64,000 nt of DNA from Hymenobacter artigasi. Its GTDB lineage: Bacteria; Bacteroidota; Bacteroidia; Cytophagales; Hymenobacteraceae. Positions 34,607 to 41,581 of the stretch are shown here, piece after piece. The stretch lies in contig NZ_JAAVTK010000001.1 of assembly GCF_012275535.1 (NCBI RefSeq), forward strand, positions 682,001 through 746,000, in the 5' to 3' direction. Each line of letters starts with the position of its first letter. The first letter of the stretch is position 1. Under the pieces are notes generated by a model. That model worked only from the letters and a program-made list of their open reading frames with translations. It was not told where the DNA came from and ran no database searches. The position numbers were made by a program, and so were the translations under genes.

Positions 34607-34776
34607 TGTTACGTAACGCTTATGTAAATATGTTAAATAAAAGCCGATTAAACAAATACAGTGAAACAAAAATTACACTTGTAACAATCTTATTTTGTTC
34701 ATAGAACAGTGTTACATCGTTACAAAAAATTGATACAGTTGGTGATTGTTACACGTTACAATTTACAACTGTAACA
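34607..34776. promoter_or_regulatory. array of GTTAC/GTAAC motifs upstream of the HTH gene
   Basis: GTTACGTAAC is a perfect palindrome at 34608-34617. Further copies of TGTTACA, CGTTACA or TGTAACA lie at 34680-34686, 34710-34716, 34719-34724, 34747-34753, 34754-34760 and 34770-34776. TTACACTTGTAA around 34673 forms another dyad. Eight or more copies in 170 bases is far above chance and reads as an operator array. Confidence 0.8.
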
Positions 34777-34868
34777 TGGGCACAAATCATGCTTGATACA
34801 ACAGGCAGATATCCAATCCGAACGATACAGCACAAGCCCGGTACAAAATGCGGCCTGCCGGCATAGCG

Positions 34869-35720
34869 CTACCCGATTGTTAGGGCCAGAAACCGGTCGG
34901 GGTAGTCGGTAGTGATACCGTCCACGCCGAGGGCGATTAACTGCATCATATCGGCCGGCTGGTTTACGGTCCAGGGGACAAGCCGCAGGCTTGGGTACAG
35001 GCTCCGCAACTGTTGCACGGATGCGGCTGTAACAGTAGCGAAATCGGGACCCAATGTGGTGGGCACAAAGCCTAGCGCCTGAATGCTGGCAAGCCAGGGC
35101 TGGTCGGCTTCGAGGAGGAGGCAGGTGGCCAGGTCCGGCTGGTGCTGATGCGCAAGCCGGAGAATGCGCGGGTCAAAGCAGAGCACAGTGGCACGGGCTG
35201 AAACCCGGGCTCTGTTGATTTCGGCCAGGACCAGGGACAGGAAGTAGTCGGGGGCTGGGTGGAAGACATTATCCCCGTCTGGGGCGCTTTTTATTTCAAT
35301 GGCGTAGCGGATTAGTGGGCGGCCGGCGGGTCGTGCTACGGCCTTGGCAGCCGCCAGTACTTCGCGGAGCAAGGGCTTGTGGGCTGGCTCCGAAACCTGC
35401 TCGGGGAAGGCCGGATGACGCCGCAGGCCGCAGTCGCATTGGCGAATGGTGGCATAGGGCATCTGGTAGAGGTTGAAGCGCGGGGTGGGGCTGCTTTCGA
35501 TGGTCTGGCCCTCCGGGTCGAGGCAAATGGCAGGATTGAGCCAGGGCTCATGGGAAATGACAACCTGGTGGTCGGCCGAGATGACGACATCCATTTCCAG
35601 CACATCGACGCCCAGCGCGAGGGCGTGCAGGAAGGAAGGCAAGGTGTTCTCGGGGCGCAGGCCGCGGCAGCCGCGATGGCCATGAAGCTCCGGAATGCGG
35701 GAATGAGAGAGGGCAGGCAT
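34869..35720 (-). CDS. glycerophosphodiester phosphodiesterase family protein
   Basis: The protein has 283 residues. It hydrolyses glycerophosphodiesters to alcohol and glycerol-3-phosphate. Family motifs: ELHGHRGCRGLRPENT (His15, Arg16, Glu24), VDVLEMDVVIS (Glu42, Asp44), ISHEPW at residue 57 (usually HDP, here HEP), and the C-terminal VPWTVNQPADMMQLIALGVDGITTDYP. No signal peptide is seen, so it is probably cytoplasmic. The start MPALSHSR at 35720 is preferred because the upstream extension overlaps the divergent gene's promoter. The His-Glu substitution is conservative but worth noting. Confidence 0.9.
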   Translation of the reverse strand: MPALSHSRIPELHGHRGCRGLRPENTLPSFLHALALGVDVLEMDVVISADHQVVISHEPWLNPAICLDPEGQTIESSPTPRFNLYQMPYATIRQCDCGLRRHPAFPEQVSEPAHKPLLREVLAAAKAVARPAGRPLIRYAIEIKSAPDGDNVFHPAPDYFLSLVLAEINRARVSARATVLCFDPRILRLAHQHQPDLATCLLLEADQPWLASIQALGFVPTTLGPDFATVTAASVQQLRSLYPSLRLVPWTVNQPADMMQLIALGVDGITTDYPDRFLALTIG

Positions 35721-35796
35721 AGTGTGGAGGGGTGATGTGAAACTGAAGAGTGCCGCGTTGGGCGCTGCCTGCGCGGGCCGCGCACGGCGGGCGGTG

Positions 35797-35823
35797 TTGG
35801 CTACGTGGTTTGGGGTAATTTTG
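35797..35823 (+). promoter_or_regulatory. promoter of the DUF2939 gene
   Basis: TTG (35797-35799) and TAATTTTG (35816-35823) are 16 bases apart, slightly short. The start codon is 27 bases downstream. Confidence 0.45.
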
Positions 35824-35850
35824 CAGCTCAACTTAACCGCTTACGAATCC

Positions 35851-36471
35851 ATGAAAAAACTACTGCTACTTGTTGTGTTACTGGCTCTGGCAGCCGGCGG
35901 GTATTATTACTACCGAAACCTGAAGCAAGGGCCGAGTGGGGCATTGGTTTCGGCCGCTGCCGCAGTGCAGACACACGACATGGCGATGTTTGAGAAGTAC
36001 GTTGATGTAAGCAGCGTGACCAGCCACCTTGTGGATGACGTGGCCCAACAGAGCTCGGCCCTGACTTCGCTGATGCCTGGCGGCAGCCTGATGATGGGCG
36101 GAGCCATGCGCCTGCTAAAGCCCGCCCTGGCCAAAGCCGCCCACCAGGAAGTGCAGCGCTACGTAGAAACGGGCTCGCTGGAGGCGGCCGCAGCCGCCGC
36201 GCCGAAGCGCACGGTCAGCGTATCGCTCACGGGCCTGGCCAGCAAAATTGTGAGCCCGGACAGCGAGTTCAAGGGCATCAAATACACCCGGGAGGAGGGC
36301 GACAATGCTTTCGTGGGCCTGGAGGTGACGCAGCCCAAATACGATACCACGATGGTGGTGGAAGTGAAGATGCGCCGCCTGGGCGACCATTGGCAGATAA
36401 CGCAGATAACGAATAGCGCCGAGCTGCTGCGTGGCGTGGCACGGCTGGAGAAGAAGCGGCTGCTGAACTAG
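35851..36471 (+). CDS. DUF2939-like membrane-anchored protein
   Basis: This 206-residue protein has a membrane anchor at residues 1-20 (MKKLLLLVVLLALAAGGYYYY), chosen as start for that reason. The rest is extracytoplasmic with GALVSAAAAVQTHDMAMFEKYVDVSSVTSHLVDD, the pattern of DUF2939 proteins, which measure a folded domain of about 120 residues of unknown function. Later strands (SVSLTGLASKIVS, MVVEVKMRRLGDHWQITQI) suggest a beta-rich NTF2-like fold. It is divergent from the phosphodiesterase gene. Confidence 0.75.
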   Translation: MKKLLLLVVLLALAAGGYYYYRNLKQGPSGALVSAAAAVQTHDMAMFEKYVDVSSVTSHLVDDVAQQSSALTSLMPGGSLMMGGAMRLLKPALAKAAHQEVQRYVETGSLEAAAAAAPKRTVSVSLTGLASKIVSPDSEFKGIKYTREEGDNAFVGLEVTQPKYDTTMVVEVKMRRLGDHWQITQITNSAELLRGVARLEKKRLLN

Positions 36472-36492
36472 CCCAGCTACCTCATAGCAGTG

Positions 36493-36539
36493 AAACGCAA
36501 AGAGCCCCGGCCAGTCATTGGCCGGGGCTCTTTGCGTTT
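36493..36539. terminator. 21-bp bidirectional terminator
   Basis: A perfect 21-base stem (AAACGCAAAGAGCCCCGGCCA and complement) with a five-base loop has T-runs on both outer sides. It ends both the DUF2939 gene and the convergent PLDc_N gene. Confidence 0.95.
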
Positions 36540-36553
36540 TGGTCTGAGACAGG

Positions 36554-36823
36554 TTATTTCCGGCCTGAGAACAGGAAGTAGATGATGGAACCGCCAATGG
36601 GGAAGAACCAGATGACTACGCCCCAGATTATTTTTTTGGTAACGCTCCAGTCCTGCTTGAGCAGGCTGATGATAGCGGCAATGGCCAGGATGAGGTAGAT
36701 GACTCCAGCAATGGAAAGGCTGCCATTGTCGTTGTAGCGGCTGCAGGAAGTGGCTACCAGCATCAGTGGCAGCATGAGCGCGACGAGTGGCAAGCGGGAG
36801 GCGTAGTGACGAAGGGTTTGCAT
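36554..36823 (-). CDS. PLDc_N-domain small membrane lipoprotein
   Basis: This 89-residue protein has a signal-anchor with LMLVATSC at residues 20-27, a possible lipobox. The C-terminal 45 residues (GVIYLILAIAAIISLLKQDWSVTKKIIWGVVIWFFPIGG) are the PLDc_N domain of two membrane helices, found at the N-terminus of cardiolipin synthases and on its own in many small proteins. Standing alone it has no known activity. It starts at 36823 after a run of AT-rich promoter-like sequence. Confidence 0.8.
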   Translation of the reverse strand: MQTLRHYASRLPLVALMLPLMLVATSCSRYNDNGSLSIAGVIYLILAIAAIISLLKQDWSVTKKIIWGVVIWFFPIGGSIIYFLFSGRK

Positions 36824-36924
36824 GAGACAGGGAAGCAAGGTGAAAGAGTGTATTGCCCCCATTACGCAAGGATTTCAGAATAAGATATACAAATACGACT
36901 TCTTTGATATTAACTAATTATAAA

Positions 36925-37587
36925 TCAGTTGTTTAACCCAATAAAACCGCCTATTTGGCGCACAAACTCCATTCCGGCGGCCGGCATGAAGAGTAGCGTG
37001 AGGACCACGCCGTAGATGGCCCCGTAGAAGTGGGCATCGTGGTTGATGTTGTCGCCCCGGCGGCGACCCTGGTAGTAGGAATAGGCCAGGTAGAGGAAGC
37101 CGAAGATGAAGCCGGGAATGCCCACCGGGATAAACATCATGTAGATTTTATTCAGGGGCGAGTAGATGACGCCGGCGAAGAGCACGGAGGCCACGCCGCC
37201 CGAGGCCCCGAGGCTGCCGTAGTCGCGGTCGTCGCGGTGGCGGAAGTAGGTGGGGATATCGGACACCACGATGCCGCCCAGGTAGAGCAGCAGAAAGCGC
37301 CAGATGCCGCCCACGGCCCCGAAGCCATCGAGGCCGGGTGCGCCGGTGCCGTTGGCCAGCACACTCAGCACGAGCCCGCCGAAGGAGTAGAAGGCAATCA
37401 TGTTGAAGAGCAGGTGGCCCCAGTCGGCGTGCAGAAAGCCGGAGGTGAGGAAGCGGTACCACTGGCTATTGTCGCGGGCCATGCGGTAGGGCCGCAGTAT
37501 CCACGATTCCATGAGGTCGTGGTTGGACCAGGCGTAAGCGGAAACGAGGACCGTGAGGCCGACGAGAATGAGGATGGGGTTGAACAC
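36925..37587 (-). CDS. rhomboid family intramembrane serine protease
   Basis: This 220-residue protein has about six membrane helices. The catalytic Ser129 lies in LGASGGVASVLF and the catalytic His186 in HDAHFYGAIYG, completing the Ser-His dyad in transmembrane helices; the WYRFLTSGFLHADWGHLLFNM motif holds the oxyanion Asn and His of loop 1. It cleaves membrane proteins within the bilayer. The substrate is unknown. A 22-base-arm palindrome lies between its start and the polyprenyl synthetase gene. Confidence 0.92.
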   Translation of the reverse strand: MFNPILILVGLTVLVSAYAWSNHDLMESWILRPYRMARDNSQWYRFLTSGFLHADWGHLLFNMIAFYSFGGLVLSVLANGTGAPGLDGFGAVGGIWRFLLLYLGGIVVSDIPTYFRHRDDRDYGSLGASGGVASVLFAGVIYSPLNKIYMMFIPVGIPGFIFGFLYLAYSYYQGRRRGDNINHDAHFYGAIYGVVLTLLFMPAAGMEFVRQIGGFIGLNN

Positions 37588-37604
37588 GAATAAGAGGGGG
37601 GATA

Positions 37605-37661
37605 TAGCACATGCTTTAGCTTGTGCATCGTGAGGAGGGGCACAAGCTAAAGCATGTGCTA
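37605..37661. repeat. palindrome, 22-base arms, TAGCACATGCTTTAGC family
   Basis: Arms 37605-37626 and 37640-37661 are exact reverse complements (22 of 22). The same words (GCACAAGCTAAAGC) recur at 41461-41581. It fills most of the spacer between the polyprenyl synthetase and rhomboid genes. Confidence 0.95.
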
Positions 37662-37678
37662 CGAGGCAAACGAAGCGC

Positions 37679-38650
37679 CTAGCTCTCGCGGTCCATCAGC
37701 TGGAGCGCCAGCTGATGCAGGGGATGCTTGCGCTCGTTAGAGGCCGCTACGCGCTCCAGATGCTGCAAGGCATCCTGGAAGTAGTCGTTGATGAGGGCCT
37801 CCGTCTGAGGGCGAATTTCGAGCTCATCGTAGATGGCGCGGACGGCCTGCACTTTGGCCTCGGCATCGGCCACGGGCTGACCAATGTGTTGGGCCAGGAT
37901 GGCCTGCTGGGCGGGGCTGGCCTGGGCCTGGGCGGAGAGCAGCAGGAAGGTTTTCTTATCGGAGATGATGTCGCCGCCCACGCGCTTGCCGAAGGTGGCG
38001 GCGTCGCCGTACACGTCGAGCAGGTCGTCGCGCAGCTGGAAGGCCAGGCCGATGTCGGTGCCGAACTGGCGGAGGTGCTCGGCATCTTCTTCCGAAGCGC
38101 CGGCGAGGCGGGCGCCCAGCTCCAGGCAGAACCCTAGGAGCACGGCCGTTTTCAGGCGAATCATATCCAGGTATTGGGCAATGCTGACCTGGGCTTCGGT
38201 TTCGAAATTCATATCCCACTGCTGGCCTTCGCAGACCTCGGCGGCCGTCTGGCTGAAGCGGGCAAGGATGCGCGGGAGCAGCGCGGGCGGCACATCCAGG
38301 AACAACTCGTAGGCCCGCACCAGCATCACGTCGCCGGAGAGGATGGCGACGTTGGGGTTCCATTTTTCGTGCACGGTGGCCTGGCCGCGACGCAGGGGGG
38401 CCTGGTCCATCAGGTCGTCGTGGAGCAGGGTGAAGTTGTGGAAGACTTCGGTGGCCAGGGCGGGCTTGAGGATGCCGTTGAAGTCGTCGGTGAAGAGGTG
38501 GGCGCCGAGCAGCGTGAGCAGCGGGCGAATGCGCTTGCCGCCCAACCCCATGATGTAGCGGATGGGGGCGTAGAGGGTTTCCGGGGCCTGGCCGTAGTCG
38601 AGCTGGGCGAGGGCGGCGGTGATGTTGGCGGGGAAGTCGGCTGGGGTCAT
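37679..38650 (-). CDS. polyprenyl synthetase family protein
   Basis: This 323-residue trans-isoprenyl diphosphate synthase has both aspartate motifs: LLHDDLMD (Asp78, Asp79, Asp82) and LRDDLLDVYGD (Asp208, Asp209, Asp212), with GGKRIRPLLTLLGA and GQQWDMNFE between. It condenses isopentenyl diphosphate into longer chains for quinones or carotenoids. Chain length would depend on residues before the first motif, which are not diagnostic here. The 5' end is preceded by the palindrome at 38681-38847. Confidence 0.94.
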   Translation of the reverse strand: MTPADFPANITAALAQLDYGQAPETLYAPIRYIMGLGGKRIRPLLTLLGAHLFTDDFNGILKPALATEVFHNFTLLHDDLMDQAPLRRGQATVHEKWNPNVAILSGDVMLVRAYELFLDVPPALLPRILARFSQTAAEVCEGQQWDMNFETEAQVSIAQYLDMIRLKTAVLLGFCLELGARLAGASEEDAEHLRQFGTDIGLAFQLRDDLLDVYGDAATFGKRVGGDIISDKKTFLLLSAQAQASPAQQAILAQHIGQPVADAEAKVQAVRAIYDELEIRPQTEALINDYFQDALQHLERVAASNERKHPLHQLALQLMDRES

Positions 38651-38680
38651 AGGTGGTGCAAAGAACGGTACGCGGCGCTC

Positions 38681-38847
38681 ACCTCACCCCCGGCCCCTCT
38701 CCTTGGGGAGAGGGTAGCCGAGAGGCGCCTGCAGGTTAGGTCCCGGTATTATTCGCATCAACAAAAAAGTCCCGACTCTGGGTTGAGTCGGGACTTTAAA
38801 AACCGTCAGGCTCCCCTCTCCCCAAGGAGAGGGGCCGGGGGTGAGGT
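38681..38847. repeat. palindrome, 34-base arms, enclosing a terminator hairpin
   Basis: Arms 38681-38714 and 38814-38847 are exact reverse complements (34 of 34), starting ACCTCACCCCCGGCCCC. Inside, AAAGTCCCGACTC and its complement (38766-38797) form a 13-bp terminator for the upstream rnr gene. The same layout of an outer GAGGTG family palindrome around an inner hairpin occurs at 45210. Confidence 0.95.
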
Positions 38848-38861
38848 TACGGCGGCCGGGC

Positions 38862-41351
38862 CTACCGGCGCTTCCCCTTAAAGCCGCCCTTACTTCCCCC
38901 CTTGCCGCCGCCGCCGCTATGGTCGCGGTAGCCACGGGGCTCGTTGCCGCGCTGCTTGCGTTCGTCGGCTTCGCGGCGCTTCTCGGCGTCGGGACGGTCG
39001 TCGACCAGCTCGAAGTCGATGGTGCGGTCGAGCAGGTTGGCGGATTTTACGACCACCATCATCTCGTCGCCGAACTGGATGATGCGCTTGTTGCGGCGGC
39101 CCACAATGCGGTAGTTGTCCTTGTCGAGCTCGTATTCATCGCCAGGAATGTCGCTGATGCGAACCATGCCCTCGCACTTGTTCTCCTCGATTTCGATGTA
39201 CATGCCGCGCTCGGTGAGGCCCGAGACCACGCCCTTGAACACGTTGCCGATTTCATCGGCCATGAACTCGACCTGCTTGAATTTGATGCTGGCGCGCTCG
39301 GCGTTAGCCGCTAGTTTCTCGCGGGCCGAGGAGTGCTTGCACTCTTCCTCCACGGGGTCGACGGGCACGTTCTTGCCGCCGAGCAGGTAATGCTCGAGCA
39401 GGCGGTGGGCCATCATGTCGGGGTAGCGGCGGATGGGCGAGGTGAAGTGCGAGTAGTGGTCGAAGGCCAGGCCGAAGTGGCCGAGCGGCTCGGTGGTGTA
39501 GATGGCCTTGCTCATGGTCCGAATGGCCAGGCCCTGCAGCACGTTCTGCTCGGGCTTGCCCATTACCTCGGTGCTCAGGTTGTTGAGCTCGGTGCTGATT
39601 TTCTTCGGGTTTTCGAGCTTGAGCTTGTAGCCGAATTTCTGGGCGAAGAGGGCGAAAGTCTGGAGGCGTTCAGGCTCGGGCGCGTCGTGGGTGCGGTATA
39701 CCATGGTGAAGCGCGGCTTGGTCTTTTTGAGGTTGAACACGAACTCGGCCACCTTGCGGTTGGCCAGCAGCATGAACTCCTCAATCATCTTGTGGGCGTC
39801 CTTGCGCTCCTTCACATACACGCCGAGCGGCTTGCCGTTCTCGTCCAGCCGGAACTTCACCTCTTGGGTTTCGAAGGTGATGGCGCCCTGCTTGAAGCGC
39901 TGGGCGCAGAGCTTATGCGCCATGTCGTTCATGATATTCACCTCCTCAGCAAACTCGCCCTCCTTGCTTTCGATGCGCTCCTGGGCGTCCTCGTAGCTGA
40001 AGCGGCGGTCGGAGTGAATGATGGTTTTGCCGAACCACGACTCGTAGAGCTTGCCCGCTTCATCGAGCTCGAACACGGCCGAAAAGGTCAGCTTGTCCTC
40101 GTTGGGCCGCAGCGAGCAGAGGCCGTTGCTCAGGCGCTCGGGCAGCATTGGAATCACGCGGTCGACGAGGTAAACCGAGGTGGCGCGGTGCTTGCCCTCG
40201 CGCTCCAGCTCAGTGCCGGGGCGTACGTAATGGGTGACGTCGGCGATGTGCACGCCGATTTCCCAATGGCCGTTTTCCAACTTTTGAATGCTCAAGGCAT
40301 CGTCGAAATCCTTGGCGTCGGCGGGGTCAATGGTGAAGGTGGTGATGTTGCGGAAGTCGCGGCGGCGGGCAATTTCATCGGGCGGGATAATCTCGCTGAT
40401 GCCTTCTGATTCGGTCTGCACTTCGTCGGGGAATTCGAAGGGCAGGCCGAACTCGGCCATGATGGCGTTTATCTCGGCCTCGTTGCCGCCGGCCGCGCCG
40501 AAGTTGCGGATGACCTCGCCGGTGGGCTGCCGGTTCGGGTCGGTCGGAAACTCAGTGATGCGGACCAGCACCTTGTCGCCGTTGCGCGACTCGTGCAGCA
40601 AATGCGGCGGCACGAACACGTCGAAATACACCTTGCGGTTGTCGGCCTTCACGAAGCCGAGCGTGCCCTGAATCTGGATGCGGCCCACCACTTCGGGGCG
40701 CACGCGCTTGAGCACTTCCACCACATCGCCCATGGGCCGGCCGTCGCGCGAGCCGCTGCGCACCTTCACCCGCACCACATCGCCCTGCAGGGCAAACTTG
40801 AGCTGGTCGGTGAACACGCGGATGTCGTCGCCGCCATCAACACCCTCGGGCACTACGAAAGCGAAGTTGGGCGTAGCCAAATCGACAGTGCCGATGATGG
40901 TATTGGCGGGGGCACGCTCGGGGCGGTCGTCGCCGTCCACGTAGTCGAAGCCGGCCGCGCGGCGGCGGTGGATAATGGGGTCCTGGCCGAACTGGGCCTG
41001 CACCGAGCGGTTGCGGGGCGGGGCTACGGGCGAGTCGCCCTTTTTGGCTGTTTTTTTAGCGCTGGACGGCATCAGGGCGGCCGCTACGGCGTCGGCATCG
41101 GCCAGCCGGTATTCGTCGTTCTGAAGCAGCGTAATGAGGCCGTTTTTGCGCAGCACTTTGAGGTGGGCAAAAATCTCCTCGCGCTGGCCCTTGGTGGTGA
41201 CGCCGAGGCGGCGCGAGAGCTGGCGATAGGCCAATACTTTGGTGGGGTTGTCGGCGAAGACGTGCAGGACCTGGTCCTGGGTGATGGCCGTGGGTTCGGG
41301 CTTTTCGCGCTTGGCGCGGGGAGCCTTGGGGTTTTCTTCGGGGGTATTCAT
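38862..41351 (-). CDS. rnr: ribonuclease R (3'-5' exoribonuclease)
   Basis: This 829-residue protein has the RNase R domain order: winged-helix N-terminus (about 25-90, DQVLHVFADNPTKVLAYRQ), cold-shock domains, the RNB catalytic domain (TFTIDPADAKDFDDALSIQ with the metal-binding Asps, about 355), and a C-terminal S1 domain (EIGNVFKGVVSGLTERGMYIE) ending in a basic, Gly-rich tail. It degrades structured RNA. The start MNTPEENPKAPRAKREKP at 41351 removes an implausible upstream extension. The Gly-rich tail (HSGGGGKGGSKGG) is unlike the E. coli enzyme. Confidence 0.95.
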   Translation of the reverse strand: MNTPEENPKAPRAKREKPEPTAITQDQVLHVFADNPTKVLAYRQLSRRLGVTTKGQREEIFAHLKVLRKNGLITLLQNDEYRLADADAVAAALMPSSAKKTAKKGDSPVAPPRNRSVQAQFGQDPIIHRRRAAGFDYVDGDDRPERAPANTIIGTVDLATPNFAFVVPEGVDGGDDIRVFTDQLKFALQGDVVRVKVRSGSRDGRPMGDVVEVLKRVRPEVVGRIQIQGTLGFVKADNRKVYFDVFVPPHLLHESRNGDKVLVRITEFPTDPNRQPTGEVIRNFGAAGGNEAEINAIMAEFGLPFEFPDEVQTESEGISEIIPPDEIARRRDFRNITTFTIDPADAKDFDDALSIQKLENGHWEIGVHIADVTHYVRPGTELEREGKHRATSVYLVDRVIPMLPERLSNGLCSLRPNEDKLTFSAVFELDEAGKLYESWFGKTIIHSDRRFSYEDAQERIESKEGEFAEEVNIMNDMAHKLCAQRFKQGAITFETQEVKFRLDENGKPLGVYVKERKDAHKMIEEFMLLANRKVAEFVFNLKKTKPRFTMVYRTHDAPEPERLQTFALFAQKFGYKLKLENPKKISTELNNLSTEVMGKPEQNVLQGLAIRTMSKAIYTTEPLGHFGLAFDHYSHFTSPIRRYPDMMAHRLLEHYLLGGKNVPVDPVEEECKHSSAREKLAANAERASIKFKQVEFMADEIGNVFKGVVSGLTERGMYIEIEENKCEGMVRISDIPGDEYELDKDNYRIVGRRNKRIIQFGDEMMVVVKSANLLDRTIDFELVDDRPDAEKRREADERKQRGNEPRGYRDHSGGGGKGGSKGGFKGKRR

Positions 41352-41460
41352 GTAAAAAAGTAGCCGCCGAAAAGTTGATTGGTCGCAGGCGGCGAGAGCG
41401 GAAAATAAGGTTGGCGGCAGGGCCGCTCCGCTTAGTGAAACGCGAGCCGGGCCGGTAGGT

Positions 41461-41581
41461 TGTAGCGCAGGCTTCAGCTTGCGCAAAGGGTAACATATGG
41501 GGCCGGGGCCGGGCGCTGGTTGAAGCAGGCGCGTCGGGGGTGACCGGTGGTTTCGTAGCGCAAGCTAAAGCGTGCGCTACA
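41461..41581. repeat. palindrome, 24-base arms, TGTAGCGCAGGCTTCAGC family
   Basis: Arms 41461-41484 and 41558-41581 match in 22 of 24 positions; they share words with the element at 37605. The right arm overlaps the stop codon of the ABC transporter gene (41577-41579). It occupies most of the 225-base spacer before rnr. Confidence 0.88.
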
